8,824 bases of DNA, taken from positions 1-8,824 of the forward strand of contig CAMTVZ010000072.1 of assembly GCA_947085285.1 (NCBI GenBank). The letters are read 5' to 3'. This document shows positions 1-6,241 of this stretch, piece after piece; the first letter of the stretch is position 1, and the number at the start of each line of letters is the position of its first letter. A program made the translations under genes and the position numbers. The notes under the pieces were generated by a model that was not told the origin of the DNA, did no database searches, and saw only the letters and a list, made by a program, of their open reading frames with translations. Source of the DNA: JASEGV01 sp947085285. GTDB taxonomy: Bacteria; Bacteroidota; Ignavibacteria; UBA10030; BY39.

Positions 1-168
1 CACGTACTTCGGCACACTTTTGCAACACATTTATTGAATCGCGGAGCCGACCTAAAGGCGGTAAAAGAATTATTAGGGCATGAAAGTTTATCAACTACTC
101 AAATATATACACATGTAACTATTGATCGGTTAAAGAGTATATACGATCAAGCACATCCAAAATCGTAA
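1..168 (+). CDS. Tyrosine recombinase, XerC/XerD type (3' end only)
   Basis: The frame is open from the first base and ends in TAA at 166-168, leaving the last 55 residues of a site-specific tyrosine recombinase. Visible catalytic residues are the HxxR box (H1 and R4 of the fragment, HVLRH), the second histidine in LLGHESLSTTQ (H27) and the nucleophile tyrosine in IYTHV (Y36). The tail, ending in QAHPKS, resembles the HPRA-like ends of XerC and XerD. These enzymes act at dif to resolve chromosome dimers before division. The close link to hpf, 20 bases downstream, favours a chromosomal housekeeping Xer over a phage or transposon integrase. XerC and XerD cannot be told apart from this C-terminal piece, so no symbol is given. 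The N-terminal DNA-binding domain lies outside the window. Confidence 0.9.
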   Translation, partial: HVLRHTFATHLLNRGADLKAVKELLGHESLSTTQIYTHVTIDRLKSIYDQAHPKS

Positions 169-188
169 ACAAAAAGAAAGGAAAACAT

Positions 189-521
189 ATGGACATACAC
201 ATTACTGCACGTAAAATACGGCTACATTCAAATGTGAAAGAACATGCAATCAAAGAAATAAATAAACTCAGTAATCATTTCGATGGGATTCTTCGTTGTA
301 ATGCAACTTTCAGCCAAGAGGGTCCAGATAATAATATAAAAATTGTCGATATGAGTTTGCACCTATACAAACACGATATTGTTGCAACCGAAAAATCGGA
401 AAACTTTTATAAATCGATTGATCAAGCTGTACTGAAATTAGAACGACAGCTTTCAAAAATTAAATCTAAAGTACGCGAAAAAAATAAAAAGCAGGTTAGG
501 GAATTCAGAGAGAAATTCTGA
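189..521 (+). CDS. hpf: Ribosome hibernation-promoting factor, short form (HPF/YfiA family)
   Basis: This 110-residue protein has the HPF/RaiA fold pattern. It has an N-terminal strand (MDIHITARKIRL), a helix (VKEHAIKEINKLSNHFDGI, about 16-34), strands with VDMSLHLYKHDIVATEKSE (about 53-71), and a final helix rich in Lys/Arg (YKSIDQAVLKLERQLSKIK onward). The family binds the 30S decoding region in stationary phase and stabilises inactive 70S or 100S ribosomes. At 110 residues it is the short form and lacks the C-terminal dimerisation domain of long HPF, so it would normally need a partner factor to make 100S dimers (family knowledge, not seen here). An AGAAAGGA Shine-Dalgarno sequence lies at 175-182, 6 bases before the ATG, and supports this start. 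It follows the Xer gene by 20 bases and precedes hprK by 1 base, which suggests co-transcription and translational coupling. Confidence 0.93.
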   Translation: MDIHITARKIRLHSNVKEHAIKEINKLSNHFDGILRCNATFSQEGPDNNIKIVDMSLHLYKHDIVATEKSENFYKSIDQAVLKLERQLSKIKSKVREKNKKQVREFREKF

Positions 522-522
522 T

Positions 523-1536
523 ATGAAAAAATTAGATGTTAAAGAAACCCGAAAAAAAAGTATCACTGTTGGCTTTTTGTACGAGTCGAACAAAGAGAGG
601 CTTGCTTTGAAACCGCTCAACGGTGAAACTGGATTTGATAAAGAAATAATCGATAAAAATTTCCATCGTCCAGGCTTACCTTTAGCTGGATATGTCGATT
701 TGTTCTCTTTCAACAGAGTGCAAATTTTTGGGAATACCGAAATAAAATACCTAAATCATCTATCGCTTGAAGATCGAATCAAATCGTTCAAAAGAATAAT
801 CGAATTTGATATCCCTTGTATTGTAGTAACAAGCAACAACGTAATAGGGGATGAACTTGTGCAATTGGCAACGGAGAAAAAGATTGCTGTAATGCAAACA
901 TCATTGGAGACGACAAAATTCATATATTTCTTAAGCGATTTTTTGGACGACCAATTTTCGGTACAAGCAGCAGTTCATGGTTCGTTCGTTGATGTTTATG
1001 GAATCGGTGTTCTTCTAATGGGGCGATCAGGCATTGGCAAAAGCGAGATTGCTCTCGATTTAGTAGAAAGGGGACATCGGCTTGTTGCCGACGATGTAGT
1101 TATGATCACACGTAAAGGCGAAGGAATTCTGATGGGCGCCGGTTCAAATATCGTAAAACATTTCATGGAAATACGTGGACTCGGTTTGATTGATGTTCGG
1201 GCGATGTTTGGAATCAGAGCTATTCGATTTCAAAAAAGAGTTGAAGTCGTTATCGAACTTACTGATTGGGATCCTAACGAGGACTATACACGCACAGGTT
1301 TAGATACCGAAGGTATTGAAATCATAGGAGTCGAATTACTGCATGTTAAATTACCTATATTCCCTGGAAAAAATGTAACCGTAATTTGTGAAGTAATAGC
1401 TTTAAATTACTTGCTAAAACATTATGGTTACGACGCAGCTAAAGAATTTGCTAAACGCCTTGAGGCAGTAATTGATGAAAAAACCAAACGAATAGGCGAT
1501 AGGGCAATAAATTACTTTGAACACGATTTTGAATAA
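523..1536 (+). CDS. hprK: HPr kinase/phosphorylase
   Basis: This 337-residue protein has the full HprK architecture. The N-terminal domain (about 1-140) resembles the MurF-like regulatory domain of the family. The C-terminal kinase core contains H152 (VHGSFVDVYG), the Walker A loop GRSGIGKSE (167-175), the acidic pair ADD (D190-D191) in GHRLVADDVV, and the HprK signature MEIRGLGLIDVR (215-226). It ends in a helix that includes KRIGDRAINYFE. All key residues seen in active enzymes are present. HprK phosphorylates HPr on a serine and also removes that phosphate by phosphorolysis. Length fits the family (about 310-340). The ATG lies one base after the hpf stop, so translation is probably coupled. 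No HPr or PTS enzyme gene is in the window, so the substrate here is unknown; such stand-alone hprK genes occur in many Gram-negatives with an incomplete PTS. Confidence 0.95.
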   Translation: MKKLDVKETRKKSITVGFLYESNKERLALKPLNGETGFDKEIIDKNFHRPGLPLAGYVDLFSFNRVQIFGNTEIKYLNHLSLEDRIKSFKRIIEFDIPCIVVTSNNVIGDELVQLATEKKIAVMQTSLETTKFIYFLSDFLDDQFSVQAAVHGSFVDVYGIGVLLMGRSGIGKSEIALDLVERGHRLVADDVVMITRKGEGILMGAGSNIVKHFMEIRGLGLIDVRAMFGIRAIRFQKRVEVVIELTDWDPNEDYTRTGLDTEGIEIIGVELLHVKLPIFPGKNVTVICEVIALNYLLKHYGYDAAKEFAKRLEAVIDEKTKRIGDRAINYFEHDFE

Positions 1537-1561
1537 AAATTCCAAAAAATTGAAATTTCTC

Positions 1562-1590
1562 TTGACAAATGATTTTTTTTTATATATAAT
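1562..1590 (+). promoter_or_regulatory. Perfect-consensus sigma70-type promoter
   Basis: TTGACA at 1562-1567 and TATAAT at 1585-1590 are separated by exactly 17 bases. Both hexamers match the housekeeping consensus fully. It begins 26 bases after the hprK stop and faces the M23 peptidase gene. Transcription would be expected to start near 1597, giving a leader of about 100 nt before the TTG at 1699. In an AT-rich genome a chance TATAAT is common, but the paired TTGACA at ideal spacing inside an intergenic region is not. Confidence 0.8.
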
Positions 1591-1639
1591 TAGCACAAAA
1601 GTATTATAAAATTCTTTTAAAACGGCTTGTTTTATCGAC

Positions 1640-1666
1640 TTTTATTGAAAAGTTTTTTATTGAAAA
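1640..1666 (+). repeat. 12-bp direct repeat pair in the leader of the M23 gene
   Basis: TTTTATTGAAAA occurs at 1640-1651 and again at 1655-1666, a 15-base start-to-start distance. A related TTTTATCGA lies just before at 1630-1638. The copies fall between the predicted transcription start and the peptidase start codon. They could be a regulator or RNA-binding site, or simply low-complexity AT-rich sequence. Presence of the repeat is certain; function is not. Confidence 0.5.
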
Positions 1667-1698
1667 ATTAAATTAACTAAAATAAAACGCAATTTATA

Positions 1699-2655
1699 TT
1701 GATTTTTAGAAAACGTAAATATTACTATTACTCCGAAAAGGACCTTATCTATAAAGAAGTAAAGCACTTTGGTTTAAAAACCATAGTTACAATACTTTCG
1801 AGTGTTATACTAATTGTAGGTATAATCATTAGTGGAAATTATTTAATTTACGATTTCTTAAATCTCGGTTATGATCGAATTAATAAAATAGTAGATGAAA
1901 ATAAAGTTTTAAAATCCCAGATATCATCTTTAACAAAACGATTTGAAGAATTTAAAAACGATATCGACAAAATTAATGCTCAAGGCGATTATCTAAGATT
2001 GCTGGTCGATTTGCCTAGGTTGGATAAGGACGAATTAAAAGTTGGCGTTGGTGGAAGTATTTTAAATTTCGATTCTAAACAAATTTTGAACAATAGTGAA
2101 AATGCACTCAATCAGATAAACGACATAGTAGACAAACTGAACAGAGAGATAAATCAGCAGAGCGATAGTTATGAAAAGATTCTTCAAAAGTACAATTACA
2201 ATAAGAAACTTTTTGCAGCTCTTCCGGTGTTGAAGCCAATGGAAGGATATTATTCGCCTAGTGGCTTCGGAAAACGAATGCATCCTGTTCTTGGTTTTTT
2301 CCGTAAGCACGAAGGATTAGATATCATCAACGACGTTGGTACACCTGTTTATGCAACCGGCGACGGTACAGTCGAATTTGCTGGTCGGAGCGGTGGCGGT
2401 TATGGTATCGTGGTAGTTATCAATCACGGCTTCGGTTACCAAACTCTTTATGCTCACTTGTCGAAAGTACTTGTTCGCTCGGGTGCAAAAGTAAAACGTG
2501 GCGATTTGATTGCAAAAAGTGGAAGAACCGGTTTAGTTAGTGGACCACACTTACATTACGAAGTCCACTACAAGGGTGTCAAACAAAATCCTGTAGATTA
2601 TTTTTTAGACGATCTATCTGCGACTGAATATATCAAAAATATTTCAAAGCGTTAA
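1699..2655 (+). CDS. Membrane-anchored M23 family metallopeptidase (LytM/peptidoglycan endopeptidase type)
   Basis: This 318-residue protein starts with a basic, Tyr-rich cytoplasmic stretch (FRKRKYYYY). One transmembrane segment follows (about 27-52), then a mostly helical, probably coiled-coil periplasmic region (about 57-170, with KVLKSQISSLTKRFEEF). The C-terminal M23 domain covers about 185-300. Its zinc ligands H204 and D208 (HEGLD), H286 (GPHLHYEV), and the catalytic histidines H253 (LYAHL) and H284 are all present, so it should be an active endopeptidase cutting peptide crosslinks in peptidoglycan rather than a degenerate EnvC/NlpD-like activator. The start is TTG: the frame opens after a stop at 1678-1680, has no ATG upstream, and its first internal Met is residue 181, inside the protein. 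No clear Shine-Dalgarno site precedes it. A consensus promoter lies about 100 bases upstream, and the DUF2795 gene follows after 24 bases. Exact substrate is unknown. Confidence 0.9.
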   Translation: MIFRKRKYYYYSEKDLIYKEVKHFGLKTIVTILSSVILIVGIIISGNYLIYDFLNLGYDRINKIVDENKVLKSQISSLTKRFEEFKNDIDKINAQGDYLRLLVDLPRLDKDELKVGVGGSILNFDSKQILNNSENALNQINDIVDKLNREINQQSDSYEKILQKYNYNKKLFAALPVLKPMEGYYSPSGFGKRMHPVLGFFRKHEGLDIINDVGTPVYATGDGTVEFAGRSGGGYGIVVVINHGFGYQTLYAHLSKVLVRSGAKVKRGDLIAKSGRTGLVSGPHLHYEVHYKGVKQNPVDYFLDDLSATEYIKNISKR

Positions 2656-2660
2656 AATTT

Positions 2661-2670
2661 TAAGAAGGAG
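2661..2670 (+). promoter_or_regulatory. Strong ribosome binding site for the DUF2795 gene
   Basis: TAAGAAGGAG at 2661-2670 contains a near-complete anti-16S match (AAGGAG), 9 bases before the ATG at 2680. It fixes the start of the small downstream gene and is the strongest Shine-Dalgarno site in the window. Several other genes here have weak sites or none. Confidence 0.8.
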
Positions 2671-2679
2671 AATTATTTT

Positions 2680-2904
2680 ATGATCTGGACTTTGGAACTT
2701 GCTTCACATTTAGATGATGCACCTTGGCCAGCTACAAAGGAAGAATTAATCGATTATGCAAACCGAATTGGTGCACCTATCGAAGTTATTGAAAATCTTC
2801 AAGAACTTGAGGATTCCGACGAACCATACGAAAGTATGGAAGATATATGGGTCGACTATCCGTCGGATCAAGATTTTTTCTATGAAGATGAAAATGAACT
2901 TTAG
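2680..2904 (+). CDS. DUF2795 family small acidic protein
   Basis: This is a 74-residue protein. The core (about 11-58) carries the DUF2795 pattern: PWPATKEELIDYANRIGAP followed by EVIENLQELEDSDEPYESMEDIW. The tail is strongly acidic (YPSDQDFFYEDENEL). There is no signal peptide or membrane segment, so it is probably cytoplasmic. The family has no established biochemical function that I know of; members are small helical proteins found in many bacteria, often as single short genes. The start is well supported by the strong Shine-Dalgarno site just upstream. It is probably co-transcribed with the M23 peptidase and is the last gene before a strong terminator. A link to envelope work is only guilt by association. 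Confidence 0.85.
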   Translation: MIWTLELASHLDDAPWPATKEELIDYANRIGAPIEVIENLQELEDSDEPYESMEDIWVDYPSDQDFFYEDENEL

Positions 2905-2941
2905 ATTTGAATATTAATAATATATTTCTAAACATTTGCAT

Positions 2942-2976
2942 AAAAAACCCATCTGTTTAACCGGATGGGTTTTTTT
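2942..2976 (+). terminator. Intrinsic (rho-independent) terminator after the DUF2795 gene
   Basis: CCCATCTG (2948-2955) pairs with CGGATGGG (2962-2969) as an 8-bp stem with one G-T pair and a 6-base loop. The stem is flanked by A6 on the left (2942-2947) and T7 on the right (2970-2976). The A and T tracts can extend the stem, and on the minus strand the A-run would read as a U-tract, so it could also act in the opposite direction. It ends the M23-DUF2795 transcription unit. Confidence 0.93.
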
Positions 2977-2981
2977 ATAAT
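2976..2981 (+). promoter_or_regulatory. Possible -10 box for the Omp85 gene
   Basis: TATAAT sits directly after the terminator T-tract, sharing its last T. There is no good TTGACA-like box 16-18 bases upstream, where the terminator loop and stem lie. A start near 2988 would give almost no leader for the TTG at 2992 but about 28 nt for the ATG at 3016. The match may be chance in AT-rich sequence, but the downstream genes need some promoter after such a strong terminator. Confidence 0.3.
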
Positions 2982-2991
2982 TTGAAACGAA

Positions 2992-5106
2992 TTGATATCT
3001 TTTATAAAATATTTCATGATTCATATTTTTTTTATCGCTATACTTTTTCTCTCTTCCACTCAATTACTGTCGAAAGATTTAAAATCTGAGAAACCTCTCG
3101 AATTAAAAAATATTGAATTATCGGGGAATAAGTATTTTGATGATAATACTATTTTAGAATCTTTTGTTACAAAAATATCGCCAGGCGTTTTTTCAAAAAT
3201 TTTGTTTAATATATTTGGCGAAAAATTTGGAAGACAAACAGAATATTTTGATGAGGCTACTTTTTATTCTGATATAGAACGTTTGAAACAACTATATCAC
3301 GATTACGGATTTTTTAATATTAACATCCTCCCAACCTATTCATACAATGCCGACACTACTGCAATAAAAATTAATTTGAAGATTGAAGAAAATGAGAGAT
3401 CGTATATCGATACAGTAGAATACCGAGGTATTGAAAATATTGACCAAGTTCTACACAATGCAATTTTTCTTGAGCCTAAAATCAAAGCTGGCTCTCCTTA
3501 CGAAAAATTGAAAATCGACGAGGAAGCCACAAGGATAATCGATATTATTTCGAACAATGGATATCCTCTTGTTACTATACTCCCCGAAAGTTCGACAGCA
3601 ATCAGATATTTCTCGACTAACAATTTTAAAATTATCTACGCTATACGTCCAGGTAAAAAGTATAAATTTGGTGATTTAAGTATTTTTGTTGAACCCCCCC
3701 GTAAGGATATCACAAATAAAATTATCACAAAGCATTTAGATTTTAAGTCAGGTGAGTTAATAAGTAAAAACAAAGTAATATCATCCGAAAGAAATTTGAA
3801 CCGGTTAGGCTTGTTTGAAACAGCCAGAATTGAGATCCCAGAAATTGCCTCAGCATCGAATGACGATTTTCTCCCAATTAGTGTTCGTGTAAAGCCAAGA
3901 GATAAGCACGAAATCGCTCCCGAAATTATCCTCTCTGACGAAGATAACGTCTTTAATCTGGGGTTAGGTCTCGGCTATACAAATCGAAATTTTCTGGGCG
4001 ACGCCCGGAACTTTAATTTACGGCTACGTTTCAATACGCAATCGGTGCAGGAGTGGAATTTTGAAAGAGTTTTCAGTAAATACGGCTTGAAAGATAATTC
4101 GGTTCAGGGTAAAATGGACTTGAATTTTCAAATAATCCAACCCTACCTTTTTACGCGTACACTAAACGGAAACTGGACATTATCGTTAATCGCTGATAAA
4201 AAAAACTTCTTCTTTGTTACGATAATTAGAAATAAAATTGGATTGATTAATCAATTTGCCACTTATACAACTGGGTTTATGGAATGGATTTTAGAACGCT
4301 CGGATGTAAATTGGTTAGAAGATACAATTAAAACGGGATTGAGTATTACTCGATTGAAGCAAGAGGAGCAGCCTCAGTTCAATTCTATTTTAAGTTTTAC
4401 TTTACAGAGGGATAAAACTAACGATCTATTTTCGCCGACAGAAGGTTTTTTTCACGCCGCATCAGTTGAGGAGTCGGGAATTCTTCAAAATATTTTTAAA
4501 TCCATTCAAAAAGCACTCCCTTTTACTCAATACTACAAGGCAACTCTTTTCGGAAGATGGTATAAAGATATATCACGGACAAAATTTAATATTTTAGCCG
4601 TAAAACTGAAAGCAGGCTACCAGGATAAATATGGTGATAGCAAAAAGAATCCAAATATATCAATACCATTAAATAGACGATTCTTTGCAGGAGGGAGTGG
4701 AAGTGTGCGTGGGTGGAAAAATCGTGAGCTCGGTTCGATGCCGCAACACGAAATACCATTAGGTGGAAATTTCCTCTTTGAAGGGAACACCGAACTACGC
4801 ATTAACCATATGCGTGGATTTGGAAAATTATGGATTTTAAATCTAGAAAACCTTTGGGGAGTTTACTTTTTAGATTACGGTAACCTATGGAATAGTTTTA
4901 AAGATATAAACATTAAAGATATCGCTATTGCCTCTGGCGTAGGTATCAGATACGATACTTTTGTTGGACCTGTGAGGTTCGATTTTGGTATTAGAGTTTA
5001 CGACCCAATGGAAGTTGAAGGGAAAAAGTGGTTTTATCAGAAAAAATTTTTTAATGAAATTCTGAATAACGGGGTTTTAAATTTCGGAATTGGACATGCA
5101 TTCTAA
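2992..5106 (+). CDS. BamA/TamA family (Omp85) outer-membrane protein
   Basis: This protein of up to 704 residues begins with a hydrophobic signal peptide (about 1-28). Three POTRA-like domains follow: about 36-133 (LKNIELSGNKYFDDNTI), 137-221 (IDTVEYRGIENIDQ) and 224-302. The C-terminal 16-strand-type surface-antigen barrel spans about 310-704. The L6 loop motif is present as SVRGW (571-575) within GGSGSVRGWKNRELG, and the last residue is Phe in LNFGIGHAF, a typical barrel end signal. Omp85 proteins insert or translocate outer-membrane proteins. Three POTRAs and GGxxSVRGW resemble TamA more than five-POTRA BamA, but no TamB-like gene is seen here, so neither symbol is given. The start is uncertain: TTG 2992 adds a Lys to the signal peptide n-region, while ATG 3016 would leave a signal with only a His; neither has a clear Shine-Dalgarno site. 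holB begins 3 bases after the stop. Confidence 0.9.
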   Translation: MISFIKYFMIHIFFIAILFLSSTQLLSKDLKSEKPLELKNIELSGNKYFDDNTILESFVTKISPGVFSKILFNIFGEKFGRQTEYFDEATFYSDIERLKQLYHDYGFFNINILPTYSYNADTTAIKINLKIEENERSYIDTVEYRGIENIDQVLHNAIFLEPKIKAGSPYEKLKIDEEATRIIDIISNNGYPLVTILPESSTAIRYFSTNNFKIIYAIRPGKKYKFGDLSIFVEPPRKDITNKIITKHLDFKSGELISKNKVISSERNLNRLGLFETARIEIPEIASASNDDFLPISVRVKPRDKHEIAPEIILSDEDNVFNLGLGLGYTNRNFLGDARNFNLRLRFNTQSVQEWNFERVFSKYGLKDNSVQGKMDLNFQIIQPYLFTRTLNGNWTLSLIADKKNFFFVTIIRNKIGLINQFATYTTGFMEWILERSDVNWLEDTIKTGLSITRLKQEEQPQFNSILSFTLQRDKTNDLFSPTEGFFHAASVEESGILQNIFKSIQKALPFTQYYKATLFGRWYKDISRTKFNILAVKLKAGYQDKYGDSKKNPNISIPLNRRFFAGGSGSVRGWKNRELGSMPQHEIPLGGNFLFEGNTELRINHMRGFGKLWILNLENLWGVYFLDYGNLWNSFKDINIKDIAIASGVGIRYDTFVGPVRFDFGIRVYDPMEVEGKKWFYQKKFFNEILNNGVLNFGIGHAF

Positions 5107-5109
5107 AAT

Positions 5110-6231
5110 ATGAGTTGGGATATAGTCATAGGGCAAAATCGAGCTAAGAGAATAATTCAAAAGCATCTCGAACAAAATCGTTTGCCACATTCCTTGCTTC
5201 TATACGGTGGCGAGGGAGTTGGCAAAGATGCGGCTGCTATTCAAATCGCAAAAATCTTGAATTGTAAAAATGGAATAACCGATTCGTGCGACTCTTGCCC
5301 CGATTGCCATAAAGTAGATATCCTCCAACATCCAAATATTCATCTCGTTTTTCCACTCCCAGTAGGTAAAAACGAATCGTCGGATGATTCACCATTTGAT
5401 AAATTAACCTCGGACGAGCTTTCACAAATTTATTCCGAGTTAGCCGCAAAAGCTAATAACCCTTATCACAAAATATCAATCGAACGGGCTAATTTCATAA
5501 AAATTACAAGCATCAGGGAAATTAGAAAAAAATCGGCACTCAGTGTTTTATCACATGGTAGGAAAGTGATTATTATCTTCGATGCAGATAAAATGAACGA
5601 ACAATCGTCTAATGCGTTATTAAAAACACTTGAAGAACCTATGGGCGATACGGTATTGATACTTACAACATCGAATAAAGATGCACTCCTCCCCACAATT
5701 ATTTCACGATGCCAATTAATTCGTTTCGAAGATTTAAGTGAGGACGAAATAACTGCCGCACTTCAAAGTCGCCAAAACTTAGATGAACAGCAGAGCAAAA
5801 TTATTTCACGCCTATCAAATGGAAGTTATTCGCAAGCATTAAAATTAATGCTAACCGATTTTAAAACAAAACGGAATCAACTTGTGGATCTTTTGGCGGT
5901 TATTCTTACTCAAAATACACTAAAGATTTCAGATGAAATCGAAAAAATCACAAAAGAAAACGATCGGTCTGAAATCGAACAGTTGCTTTTGCTACTGCAA
6001 GTTTGGTTTCGTGATGTTCTTACAATTTCGACGGGGAGCGACCAAGTTTTAAACGTTGACCTAAGAACTCGTCTCGAAAAATTTAACTCAATCTATAAAA
6101 ATTTCGATATTAATGCTGTTTTTCTAGAGATTGAAAGAGCACTTTTACTTCTCAAAAAAAATGTATATATTCAATTAGTTATTACAGTAATGGTTATAAA
6201 AATTAGACAAATTATTTTAGCTAAAAAATAA
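5110..6231 (+). CDS. holB: DNA polymerase III delta' subunit (clamp loader)
   Basis: This 373-residue protein is an AAA+ clamp-loader subunit. It opens with WDIVIGQNRAKRIIQKHLEQNRLPHSLLL, then a P-loop-like GGEGVGKDA (33-41). A four-cysteine zinc module follows (C52, C60, C63, C66; CDSCPDC), then a Walker B-like IIIFDADKM (154-162), the NALLKTLEEP segment (168-177), and the SRC arginine-finger motif (199-201). The C-terminal part (about 215-373) is helical, as expected for the collar domain. Within the clamp loader, delta' supplies an arginine finger and helps load the beta sliding clamp. The residue after the P-loop Lys is Asp, not Thr/Ser, which fits a subunit that need not hydrolyse ATP. 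DnaX (tau/gamma) is the main alternative, but length and lack of the longer DnaX tail favour delta'. It starts 3 bases after the Omp85 gene and is followed by ricT after 10 bases. Confidence 0.9.
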   Translation: MSWDIVIGQNRAKRIIQKHLEQNRLPHSLLLYGGEGVGKDAAAIQIAKILNCKNGITDSCDSCPDCHKVDILQHPNIHLVFPLPVGKNESSDDSPFDKLTSDELSQIYSELAAKANNPYHKISIERANFIKITSIREIRKKSALSVLSHGRKVIIIFDADKMNEQSSNALLKTLEEPMGDTVLILTTSNKDALLPTIISRCQLIRFEDLSEDEITAALQSRQNLDEQQSKIISRLSNGSYSQALKLMLTDFKTKRNQLVDLLAVILTQNTLKISDEIEKITKENDRSEIEQLLLLLQVWFRDVLTISTGSDQVLNVDLRTRLEKFNSIYKNFDINAVFLEIERALLLLKKNVYIQLVITVMVIKIRQIILAKK

Positions 6232-6241
6232 GGTTCTATTA

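Noticed and set aside
1..168. Phage or integron integrase marking a mobile element
   Set aside because: The recombinase fragment looks like a housekeeping Xer, and its neighbours are core genes in close spacing. No att-like repeats or other mobile genes are present.
501..518. GAATT/AATTC inverted repeat overlapping the hprK start region
   Set aside because: Only five A/T-rich pairs with an 8-base loop at the end of the hpf coding sequence; expected by chance.
1537..1581. Possible terminator after hprK ending in a T9 run (1573-1581)
   Set aside because: No GC-containing stem precedes the T-run, and the run lies inside the spacer of the consensus promoter.
1618..1634. Small hairpin (TAAAAC, 5-base loop, GTTTTA) in the leader before the M23 gene
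   Set aside because: The stem is only six pairs, mostly A-T, and has no following T-run; it is too weak to call a terminator or riboswitch.
4617..4802. Minus-strand open frame inside the Omp85 gene, and similar minus-strand frames elsewhere (such as 453-713, 1414-1596, 2062-2310, 5237-5449, 7528-7767)
   Set aside because: They lie opposite strong, family-matched genes, show no recognisable domains and have no plausible initiation signals; they are shadows of the true coding frames.
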